Part shown: positions 5,514-11,590 of the stretch, one piece after another
How positions within the stretch are numbered: the stretch's first letter is position 1
Layout: each line of letters opens with the position of its first letter
NCBI GenBank assembly: GCA_028699365.1
Contig: JAQVUQ010000044.1
Location: forward strand, 1 to 11,590
DNA length: 11,590 bases
Origin: UBA5359 sp028699365 [NCBI: bacterium]
GTDB lineage: Bacteria > UBP13 > UBA5359
Direction: 5' to 3'
Notes under the pieces: generated by a model
Database searches by the model: none
What the model saw: the letters and a program-made list of their open reading frames with translations, nothing else
What the model was told of the DNA's origin: nothing
Program-made: the position numbers and the translations under genes

Positions 5514-7106
5514 ATGTTTTGCAACCAATGTGAGCAGACTGCCAAAGGTACGGGGTGCGGTATTGCCGGCGTATGCGGCAAGCAGGCTGACGCAGCCGAG
5601 TTACAGGATTTGTTGCTCTACAGCCTGCAAGGGCTGTCCGTCTATGCGTATGAGGCGGGAAAACAGGGCATAAGAGATCGGGAAATAGATGAGTTCACCG
5701 TGGAAGCGTTGTTTGCCACCGTAACCAACGTCAATTTCGATGTCGACAGGTTGGCCGGACTTATCAGAAAGTCATTTCTCCTGAGGGAAAAGGTCACAAA
5801 AGGCGTCGATCCCGCTGCGTGGGTTCCCGCCGTCGATCTGCCTGGTCTGATCGCCCAGGGCCATGAGCACGGCATCGATACCTTCCACACCGATGATGAG
5901 GATATTCGATCCGTCATGCAGATACTTGTCTACGGTTTGAAAGGTATGGCGGCTTACCTTTATCATGCCGCCCTCCTGGGAGAGACAGATGATGAAGTGA
6001 TGCAGTTTACGCATAAGGCTCTGGCTTCACTGTCCGACGATACGCTCTCCCTGGGCGATTATATCGGTCTGGCCATGGAGTGCGGACAAGCCAATTTCAA
6101 AGCGATGGAGATGTTGGACAGGGCCCATACCGGCCGCTTCGGCCATCCCGTGCCCACATCCGTCAACCTCGGCACGCGCCGGGGCAAAGCCGTCCTGATA
6201 TCGGGTCACGATCTGCTGGATCTGGAAGCACTGCTGCAGCAGACGGAAGGCAAGGGTATAAACGTCTATACGCACGGCGAAATGTTGCCGGCACACGGTT
6301 ATCCGGAGCTCAAAAAATACAGCCATCTGGCCGGCAACTACGGCAGCGCCTGGCAGAACCAGGCCAAAGAGTTCGCCGCCTTCCCGGGGGCGATACTCAT
6401 GACGACCAACTGTATCCAGCGTCCCTCCGATGGCTACAAGGAGAACATCTTCACCTGCGGTCCGGTGGCCTGGCCGGGAGTGCGGCATATCGGCGGCAGA
6501 GATTTCAGCGCCGTAATAGAGCGCGCCCTGGAATTACCGGGTTTCGAGGATAACCCGGGACAGGAGATCACCGTCGGCTTCGGGCATAACACAGTACTGG
6601 GTGTGGCCGACAAGGTTATCGAGGCGGTCAAAGAAGGCCATATCAGGCACTTCTTCCTGGTGGGCGGCTGCGACGGGGCCAAGCCGGGCAGAAATTACTA
6701 CACTGAGTTTGTGGAGAAGGCTCCAGGAGACACGATTATCCTAACGCTGGCCTGCGGCAAATATCGCTTCAACCGGCTGGAGCTGGGAGATATCGGCGGC
6801 ATTCCCCGCCTGCTGGATATAGGACAGTGCAACGACGCCTACTCTGCCGTAAAGATAGCCTCCGCCCTGGCGGAAGCCTTCGATTGCGGCATAAACGACT
6901 TGCCGCTGTCGCTGATAATCTCATGGTATGAACAGAAAGCGGTAGCCATATTGCTGACGCTGCTGGCTCTGGGGGTTAAGAATATCAAGCTGGGACCGAG
7001 CCTGCCGGCCTTCGTCAGTCCCAACGTCCTGGCCTACCTGGTGGAGAACTTCAACATCTCTCCCATCACCACGGCTGAGGAGGATCTGAAGGCTATTCTG
7101 GGGTAG
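5514..7106 (+). CDS. hcp: Hybrid cluster protein (Hcp), hydroxylamine / nitric oxide reductase
   Basis: The protein has 530 residues. It is a cytoplasmic iron-sulfur enzyme that reduces hydroxylamine to ammonia in vitro and is associated with detoxification of nitric oxide and nitrosative stress in other bacteria. The N-terminus MFCNQCEQTAKGTGCG gives Cys3, Cys6, Cys15 and Cys21, the CX2C-X8-C-X5-C pattern of the [4Fe-4S] type found in strict anaerobes. All hybrid-cluster ligands are visible: His232 (ISGHDL), Glu256 (THGEM), Cys300 (TTNC), Cys386 (GGCDG), Cys414 (LACGKYRF), Cys439 (GQCND), Glu473 and Lys475 (WYEQKA). Length fits the full-length class. The ribosome binding site is a purine-rich AGAGGAGGAGAGAGA before the ATG. 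No hcr reductase gene is next to it, as is common for this class. The upstream promoter carries a possible FNR-type site, and the gene ends towards a convergent methyltransferase gene. Confidence 0.97.
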   Translation: MFCNQCEQTAKGTGCGIAGVCGKQADAAELQDLLLYSLQGLSVYAYEAGKQGIRDREIDEFTVEALFATVTNVNFDVDRLAGLIRKSFLLREKVTKGVDPAAWVPAVDLPGLIAQGHEHGIDTFHTDDEDIRSVMQILVYGLKGMAAYLYHAALLGETDDEVMQFTHKALASLSDDTLSLGDYIGLAMECGQANFKAMEMLDRAHTGRFGHPVPTSVNLGTRRGKAVLISGHDLLDLEALLQQTEGKGINVYTHGEMLPAHGYPELKKYSHLAGNYGSAWQNQAKEFAAFPGAILMTTNCIQRPSDGYKENIFTCGPVAWPGVRHIGGRDFSAVIERALELPGFEDNPGQEITVGFGHNTVLGVADKVIEAVKEGHIRHFFLVGGCDGAKPGRNYYTEFVEKAPGDTIILTLACGKYRFNRLELGDIGGIPRLLDIGQCNDAYSAVKIASALAEAFDCGINDLPLSLIISWYEQKAVAILLTLLALGVKNIKLGPSLPAFVSPNVLAYLVENFNISPITTAEEDLKAILG

Positions 7107-7115
7107 GCAGCTATT

Positions 7116-7139
7116 AAGTCTGAAGTCTGAAGTCTGAAG
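7116..7139 (+). repeat. Tandem heptamer repeat AAGTCTG, three full copies
   Basis: AAGTCTG occurs three times in a row (7116-7136) followed by a partial AAG, ten bases after the hcp stop codon. An inverted copy with two full units lies at 7229-7244. Confidence 0.8.
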
Positions 7140-7244
7140 CAATTACGCTCTGGTAAATTTCCTGGTCTTTTATCCAGGCTTACTTTTCAGCCTTAATTAA
7201 GGCTATCAGTTCGTGCTTGAGCGTTCTACTTCAGACTTCAGACT
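7124..7244. repeat. Imperfect inverted-repeat element in the convergent hcp/methyltransferase gap
   Basis: The left arm 7124-7150 (AGTCTGAAGTCTGAAG, then CAATTACGCTC) is matched in inverse at 7219-7244 (GAGCGTTCTA, then CTTCAGACTTCAGACT), with about two or three mismatches and a one-base gap. The ~68-base centre holds a short hairpin (CCTGG at 7161-7165, CCAGG at 7174-7178) and a 16-bp palindrome at 7189-7204. The right arm overlaps the last codons of the minus-strand methyltransferase. It may be a miniature inverted-repeat element, or a hairpin serving as a bidirectional terminator. No target duplication was seen. Confidence 0.6.
7189..7204. repeat. Perfect 16-bp palindrome AGCCTTAATTAAGGCT
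   Basis: All 16 bases are self-complementary with no loop, centred on TTAATTAA, within the loop of the larger inverted repeat. As RNA it would need a loop of at least three to four bases, so a protein-binding site or cruciform is as likely as a hairpin. Confidence 0.6.
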
Positions 7245-8250
7245 GTCTACAGTCTTTCACGACACGGTATACTCCGAACGGGCCTGTAGCGGACAGCCTC
7301 GAGGCCGCTATGCGTACGGCCTCTTCCCCGGCATCGCATCCTATCCACCGCCGGCTCAGCTTATCGGCCACGGCCAGGGTCGTGCCGCTGCCGCAGAAGA
7401 AATCGGCCACCAGATCGCCGGGATTTGAAGATGCCTCCAGGATACGGGTCAAAAGGCTCTCGTTCTTCTGCGTGGGATAGCCTGTCTTCTCCCCCGAGAA
7501 GCTCATGATCTGAATTGAATCCAGGCGATCTTCCTGGCTGCAGTTCCAGGTATCTTCCAGAGGCCAGCCTTTGCCGGACGGCTTTTGCCCGTCTCTCCGG
7601 CGGTAACCGTCCCGATACGGCAAATACGACTTGTTGAAGGTGAACTCCCGTTTATCTCTGGTATAGAAGAGAATGGTATCGTGATTCCGTATCCAGTTCC
7701 GGGCGCTGGATTTATAGCCGGATACCCAGCCTATGCGCCAGATTATCTCTCGTTGAAAGCAATCGGTGCCGAATATCTCATCCATGATAAGCCTTACGTG
7801 GCAGTTCATACGCCAGTCGAGGTGGATATAGATCGATCCCGTCGGTGCCAACAACCTGTGCATCAGTTGCAGGCGCTCGTAGATCATCTGCAGATAATCC
7901 GCTCCCACACAGCGGTCGCTGTAACCTGCCGCTTCAGGCCGACCGAATTCGCCCCCGGTAGCGTAAGGGGGATCGATATAGATCAGGTCTATTCGGCCCT
8001 CGTATTGCGGCAAGAGAGCCAGCATGGCATCACGGCAATCGCCGTGAATGAGGAGGTTGCTGTTGCCGGGGTCCGTTTGCGCGGCAGGCCCACCTTCGCC
8101 TGAAAGCTTCGGCGCGGCAGGCAAAGAAAGCTGGAGTCCGTTAACGCCGATCTCCGGCAGATCGATCGGTTGTAAGCTATAACCGCCTTTAACTTCTACC
8201 GAACGTTTACCCGGCCAGATAAATTCCATACCTTTGCTGTCGTTTGCCAT
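7231..8250 (-). CDS. Beta-class site-specific DNA adenine methyltransferase, apparently orphan
   Basis: The 339-residue protein should methylate N6 of adenine (or N4 of cytosine) in a specific DNA site using S-adenosylmethionine. The catalytic DPPY is at residues 93-96 (LIYIDPPYATGG). The SAM-binding FCGSGTT lies near the C-terminus (285-291), preceded by TGYPTQKNE (256-264). DPPY before FxGxG is the beta-class order, as in N6_N4_Mtase-domain and type III Mod proteins. It is much shorter than a type III Mod and has no Res or other nuclease gene nearby. The region between the motifs (about 170-250, rich in Trp, Arg and Tyr) is the likely target recognition part. The N-terminal ~60 residues are an unassigned extension. 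The start at 8250 has no obvious Shine-Dalgarno sequence; the second Met (8229) is an alternative. The gene begins 10 bases after pit, so it is probably read from the phosphate-transport transcript. Its last codons lie in the heptamer inverted repeat. Confidence 0.9.
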   Translation of the reverse strand: MANDSKGMEFIWPGKRSVEVKGGYSLQPIDLPEIGVNGLQLSLPAAPKLSGEGGPAAQTDPGNSNLLIHGDCRDAMLALLPQYEGRIDLIYIDPPYATGGEFGRPEAAGYSDRCVGADYLQMIYERLQLMHRLLAPTGSIYIHLDWRMNCHVRLIMDEIFGTDCFQREIIWRIGWVSGYKSSARNWIRNHDTILFYTRDKREFTFNKSYLPYRDGYRRRDGQKPSGKGWPLEDTWNCSQEDRLDSIQIMSFSGEKTGYPTQKNESLLTRILEASSNPGDLVADFFCGSGTTLAVADKLSRRWIGCDAGEEAVRIAASRLSATGPFGVYRVVKDCRQSEV

Positions 8251-8260
8251 ATGCTGGATA

Positions 8261-9253
8261 TCAAAAGAACAGGTTAAGAAGCAAATAGACCGCAGCCGCT
8301 CCCAGAGCCGTCAGCGGCAGAGTAAAGACCCAGGCCAGAACGATGTTACCGGCCACGCCCCATCGGACAGCCGACAGCCGCCGTGACGCCCCCACTCCCA
8401 TTATGGAAGAGGCGATAACATGAGTAGTGCTGACCGGAGCGCCTACGGCGGAAGCCAGCAATATGACCAGTGCCGCCGAAGTCTCGGCCGCAAACCCGTG
8501 TACCGGCTGCAGGTTTATTATACGGGCCCCCATGGTACGAATAACCTTCCACCCGCCGGTGATAGTGCCTATCGCCATGGCCAGAGCGCATATGGCTATA
8601 ACCCATATCGGGACGATAAAACTACTTATGGCTCCCGTGCTGAAAAGCGCCAGAGTAATAATACCCATGGATTTCTGAGCGTCGTTGGAGCCGTGAGAGA
8701 AGGCCATGAATGCGGCAGAGAATATCTGCAGCCCGCGAAAATGCTTGTTTATTCTGTTGGGAGGCGTACGATGAAAAAGCCAGTAGATCAGCACCATGAC
8801 GAAGAAACCCACAGCTAATCCCAACAGTGGGGAGATCAGGAGCGCGAAGAGTATCCTGGCAATCCCCCCCACATTGAGGATATCGGCTCCGTGTGCTACC
8901 AGCGCCGCACCTATGATGCCGCCGATAAGCGCGTGAGAGGCACTTATAGGTAAACCGAAAAATGTAAGAACTACGTTCCAGAGCGTGGCTATGATAAGGG
9001 CGCTGACTATGGTCAGCATGGTGACGCCTCCCGGCTCAACTATATCCCTGCCGATGGTGTGAGCTACCGAAGTGCTGAAAAAGGCACCGGCGAAATTGAG
9101 CGTGGCCGCCATGAGCACGGCCGCCATCGGCGACATAACCCGGGTGGAAACAACGGTGGCAATGGAGTTGGCCGTATCGTTGAAACCGTTGGAAAAATCG
9201 AACAGGACGGCCAGCACAACGACTATCAGAACGAGCAGACCGAGATCAGGCAT
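8261..9253 (-). CDS. pit: PiT-family inorganic phosphate transporter
   Basis: The 330-residue integral membrane protein takes up inorganic phosphate, driven by cation symport (H+ or Na+). The two family signatures in the inverted halves are present: DFSNGFNDTANSIA (19-32) and FSHGSNDAQKSMG (185-197). Also present are LPISASHALIGG (101-112) and APVSTTHVIASS near residue 270. About ten hydrophobic segments are seen. The short central loop between the halves (HRTPPNRINKHF) is typical of compact prokaryotic members. The ATG overlaps the end of the DUF47 gene by 8 bases, so translation is probably coupled. The DUF47-Pit pairing is a standard arrangement in which the PhoU-like partner is thought to tune the transporter. 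Confidence 0.96.
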   Translation of the reverse strand: MPDLGLLVLIVVVLAVLFDFSNGFNDTANSIATVVSTRVMSPMAAVLMAATLNFAGAFFSTSVAHTIGRDIVEPGGVTMLTIVSALIIATLWNVVLTFFGLPISASHALIGGIIGAALVAHGADILNVGGIARILFALLISPLLGLAVGFFVMVLIYWLFHRTPPNRINKHFRGLQIFSAAFMAFSHGSNDAQKSMGIITLALFSTGAISSFIVPIWVIAICALAMAIGTITGGWKVIRTMGARIINLQPVHGFAAETSAALVILLASAVGAPVSTTHVIASSIMGVGASRRLSAVRWGVAGNIVLAWVFTLPLTALGAAAVYLLLNLFF

Positions 9254-9866
9254 GTTTGACTACCACCGCTTCCATGACATTGGCGATATCCTCACACTTA
9301 TCGATGGCCATCTCGATGTGTTCGTAAATCTCTTTCCATTTGATGGCATCAACGGGATTGACACATTCATCGAAAATGCGAGCCAGAGCAGACCGGCTGA
9401 TGCGGTCCCCCTCGTTCTCCAGGCGGTTTATCTCTATGCCGCGATCCATGATGCGACGAGCCCGGCGCAGGTCGCGCAAGTCCACTATGGCCAGACTCAT
9501 CTGCTCCACAGCCTTGGTAAGTATGGCAGCCAGTTCTTTTATCTCGGGCGTGGGAATGCCTATCTTGTAGAGATGCATCCTGTCGGCCGTAGCTTCAATG
9601 TAATCCAGGATATCGTCCATGCCGCCGGCCAGGGCATGTATGTCCTCTCTGTCGATAGGCGTAACGAAGGTGCGATTGAGGCGATCCATGATTTCGTGAG
9701 TGATGATATCGCCCTCGTGTTCTATATTGGTGATACTCTTGAGCCTCTCCTCGAACTCCTCAGGATACTCCAGCATCTCCGCCAGTTCCCTGGCCCCCTG
9801 ACAGACGTTCTGGGCATCACGCTCGAACAGCTCGTAGAAGCGCATATCGCGCGGTATAAGTCCCAA
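9246..9866 (-). CDS. DUF47 / PhoU-like accessory protein of the Pit transporter
   Basis: The helical cytoplasmic protein of 206 residues matches the DUF47 (Pit accessory, PhoU-like) family. It has an N-terminal GLIPRDMRFYELFERDA, a central NIEHEGDIITHEIMDRL and FVTPIDREDIHAL, and near the C-terminus an LENEGDRISR. The E-G-D repeats are the PhoU-type metal-binding motifs. I prefer the TTG start at 9866 because GGGAG lies 7 bases upstream and the protein then begins at the usual family position. A GTG at 9911 would add 15 residues unlike the family. It overlaps pit by 8 bases. The 75 bases between it and bioA show no convincing terminator, so read-through from the biotin genes is possible. It probably links Pit activity to phosphate status. 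Confidence 0.93.
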   Translation of the reverse strand: MGLIPRDMRFYELFERDAQNVCQGARELAEMLEYPEEFEERLKSITNIEHEGDIITHEIMDRLNRTFVTPIDREDIHALAGGMDDILDYIEATADRMHLYKIGIPTPEIKELAAILTKAVEQMSLAIVDLRDLRRARRIMDRGIEINRLENEGDRISRSALARIFDECVNPVDAIKWKEIYEHIEMAIDKCEDIANVMEAVVVKHA

Positions 9867-9941
9867 TTTATTGCTCCCTTCCCCAAAGGCAATTAATACA
9901 TACAACGGCACAGCCTCTGATTAAACAGCGGGCATTACCTA

Positions 9942-11294
9942 TCACAGTATATTTTTATCTGCGGCACATGTCAATGTGAATTTAAAGCGATCGAGCATCT
10001 CGTCCAGATCGGGCTCCCCGACGGCAAGAGGGAGAAAGAGGTAGACCACGTTAGCTACGGGCCTCAGGATAATACCACCGTCGAAACCCAGGTTGTAAAA
10101 ATCTATTTCAGCCATATTCGCGGCAGAGAGCGGTTCCCGGCTTGCCTTGTCCTTTACAAGCTCCAGCGCTGCACAGCAGCCGATAACCCGGATATCCCCC
10201 ACCAGCGGATGGCTTGCATATGATGCAAAATTCTCCGAAAGGCGATTCTGCAGGCAAACGACATTGGCAAGAGTATTCTCCATCTCAAAGAGCTCCAGGC
10301 TGGCGTTGGCCGCGGCACAGGCGATGGGGTTGGCGGTGAAGGTATGGCCGTGGTAGAAGGTCTTGGTTCCCTTCACCGGCTCATCAAAGGCACAGAACAC
10401 CTCTTCCGTCGTCAAAGTCGCTGCCAGCGGCAGCGTCCCGCCTGTCAGTCCCTTGGAAAGACACATAAAATCCGGTGCCACGTCTGCGTGATCCGCGGCA
10501 AACATCCTGCCGGTCCGGCCAAAGCCGGTGGCTACCTCATCAAGGATCAGGTGGACACCGTATCTTGCCGTCAGTTCCCGGGCACGCCGCACGTATTCAG
10601 CCGGGTAGGTGATCATTCCACCGGCACCCAGCAGCATCGGCTCGAATATGACCGCCGCCGTTTCACCGGAGTGCCTGTCCAGAGCATCTTCCAGCAGCTT
10701 TACGCAACCGCAGCCACAATTACCCTTTTCAAGTCCCAGCGGACAGCGGTAGCAATAAGGCGTGGGAATGCGGATGGAATCGTACATCAGATGTTTGAAG
10801 TGCGAGGTGTACAGGTCCACCCCGCCTACGCTCATGGCGCCGATGGTATCCCCATGGTAGCCCCTGTCAAAGCAGATAAAGCGCTTTTTCTGAGCCTGAC
10901 CCCGGTTGCGCCAGTATTGCGTGCTCATTTTCAGTGCGATCTCCACAGCACAAGAGCCGTTGTCCGAATAGAATACGCGACTTAGACCGCGGGGAGCGAT
11001 GGCGGTCAGTCTCTGAGACAGCAATGCGGCCGGCTCATGTGTGATAGCGGCAAAGAGGGTATGGTCCAGCCTGGCGGCCTGTTTGGCCACGGCATCGCTG
11101 ATCTCTTTCCGGCAGTGCCCGTGAACGTTGCACCACCAACTGGCTATGGTGTCGTAGTAGATTTTACCGTCGGAGGCATAGAGTTTGACGCCTTCGGCGC
11201 GCTCGATAAGCAGCGGCGGCCTCTTTTTTAACTGCTCCGCCTGTGTAAAAGGATGCCAGTTGTGAGCCAGGTCGGATTTAATAAGCTCATCCAT
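9942..11294 (-). CDS. bioA: Adenosylmethionine-8-amino-7-oxononanoate aminotransferase (BioA)
   Basis: The 450-residue PLP enzyme makes 7,8-diaminopelargonate from 7-keto-8-aminopelargonate with S-adenosylmethionine as amino donor, a late step of biotin synthesis. Visible landmarks are HNWHPFTQ (11-18), the DGKIYYD-ASWWCNVHGH region, RGYHGDT (144-150), the PLP-binding DEVATGFGR (252-260) and the Schiff-base Lys281 in LSKGLTGGTLPLA. The ATG at 11294 is chosen because TGGAG lies 8 bases upstream and it overlaps the bioD stop by 8 bases. A longer frame upstream would run into bioD. A Cys-rich insert (Cys181, 184, 193, 195, 197 in PYCYRCPLGLEKGNCGCGC) may bind a metal. No biotin operator is seen here; the operon promoter lies outside the window. 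Confidence 0.96.
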   Translation of the reverse strand: MDELIKSDLAHNWHPFTQAEQLKKRPPLLIERAEGVKLYASDGKIYYDTIASWWCNVHGHCRKEISDAVAKQAARLDHTLFAAITHEPAALLSQRLTAIAPRGLSRVFYSDNGSCAVEIALKMSTQYWRNRGQAQKKRFICFDRGYHGDTIGAMSVGGVDLYTSHFKHLMYDSIRIPTPYCYRCPLGLEKGNCGCGCVKLLEDALDRHSGETAAVIFEPMLLGAGGMITYPAEYVRRARELTARYGVHLILDEVATGFGRTGRMFAADHADVAPDFMCLSKGLTGGTLPLAATLTTEEVFCAFDEPVKGTKTFYHGHTFTANPIACAAANASLELFEMENTLANVVCLQNRLSENFASYASHPLVGDIRVIGCCAALELVKDKASREPLSAANMAEIDFYNLGFDGGIILRPVANVVYLFLPLAVGEPDLDEMLDRFKFTLTCAADKNIL

Positions 11295-11590
11295 TGAATA
11301 CGCTCCATCTCTCCAGGAAAGCCTCTCCCAGCCTGTCAAAGCCCGCGCTGTAAGTATCCGGACTTTCAAGCCGGCCGAGTTCACCCAATACGATTACACC
11401 GGAGAGCGCCCTTACAGTCTCGACGTTATCCCTGGCGATAATCTCATCCGTCTCCGGCGAAACCCGCATAAATACTATCCCCAGTACAGGTATATTTCTG
11501 GATCTGAGCGCTTCCACGGTCAGCAGAGTGTGATTTATACAACCCAGCCTGTTGGCGCTGACGATTACGGCCGGCAAACCGAGCTGTGCC
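11287..11590 (-). CDS. bioD: Dethiobiotin synthetase (BioD), C-terminal part, cut by the window edge
   Basis: The visible ~100 residues are the C-terminal part of BioD, the ATP-dependent enzyme that closes the ureido ring of dethiobiotin from 7,8-diaminopelargonate and CO2. The frame continues to the right edge (AQLGLPAVIVSANRLGCINH), matching the family block for the 'V-x-LG-x-INHtLL' strand-loop that follows the switch region. The remainder (ALRSRNIPVLGIVF, then NVETVRALSGVIVLGEL) fits the nucleotide-binding C-terminal half. The P-loop (GTDTxVGKT in the family) lies outside. The TGA overlaps the bioA ATG (ATGGATGA), so the pair is translationally coupled. Confidence 0.92.
   Translation of the reverse strand, partial: AQLGLPAVIVSANRLGCINHTLLTVEALRSRNIPVLGIVFMRVSPETDEIIARDNVETVRALSGVIVLGELGRLESPDTYSAGFDRLGEAFLERWSVFNG

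Noticed and set aside
9867-9911. Longer start (GTG 9911) for the DUF47 protein
   Set aside because: The extra 15 residues do not look like the family and include the Shine-Dalgarno sequence of the TTG start at 9866.
9867-9941. Terminator or promoter between bioA and the DUF47 gene
   Set aside because: No stem followed by a T-run was found, and the possible -10/-35 pairs (around TATTAA) are too weak to call.
11295-11384. 30-residue N-terminal extension of BioA
   Set aside because: It lies entirely within the bioD coding sequence; ATG 11294 has a good ribosome binding site and the usual overlap with bioD.
1-11590. CRISPR arrays, tRNA genes, riboswitches
   Set aside because: No regularly spaced direct repeats, cloverleaf-like sequence or recognisable riboswitch core was seen on either strand.

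Overview
The window looks like a piece of a strictly anaerobic bacterial chromosome of moderate GC content. The strongest hint is a complete hybrid cluster protein of the type with N-terminal cysteine spacing CX2C-X8-C-X5-C, which is typical of anaerobes. Phylum cannot be fixed from the sequence. A Dehalococcoidia-like or deltaproteobacterial-like anaerobe would fit, and this is only a guess. The left quarter (about 1-2600) is more AT-rich and carries the signs of accessory DNA; the rest (3198-11590) looks like core chromosome with uniform coding style.

Left block, all on the minus strand. A membrane protein of DUF4760 type, a BglII/BstYI-like restriction endonuclease and an MT-A70 (DPPW) adenine methyltransferase form a tight operon (1875 down to 82). 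A good sigma70-type promoter lies so close to the first start codon that the mRNA may be leaderless. The endonuclease ends in a poly-glycine stretch whose GGCGGA repeats also form the ribosome binding site of the overlapping methyltransferase gene. Behind this operon (1964-2578) is a scar: the end of an IS21-family element with a truncated istB, flanked by what may be the two halves of one interrupted gene for a small secreted protein. Next comes a Cys-rich DUF3795 protein with its own clear promoter.

Middle block, plus strand (3198-7106). A 739-residue membrane-anchored PAS-GAF-PAS protein has the architecture of a sensor histidine kinase but has lost the phospho-acceptor His (Asp instead), the N-box Asn and the G1-box Asp, so it is probably a pseudokinase. 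Its 3' end contains a TTGAC-N4-GTCAA dyad centred at exactly -41.5 of a possible promoter for the downstream hcp gene, the classical position for an FNR/CRP-family activator. hcp has all eight expected hybrid-cluster ligands.

A convergent intergenic region (7107-7230) is bracketed by an inverted pair of AAGTCTG heptad repeats with further palindromes between them, like a small inverted-repeat element or a large bidirectional hairpin.

Right block, minus strand: bioD (5' end outside the window) overlaps bioA (biotin synthesis). After 75 bases comes a PhoU-like DUF47 protein overlapping a PiT phosphate transporter, followed 10 bases later by an apparently orphan beta-class adenine methyltransferase. 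The tight spacing suggests that DUF47, pit and the methyltransferase are co-transcribed, possibly with the bio genes. No tRNA, rRNA or CRISPR array was seen.
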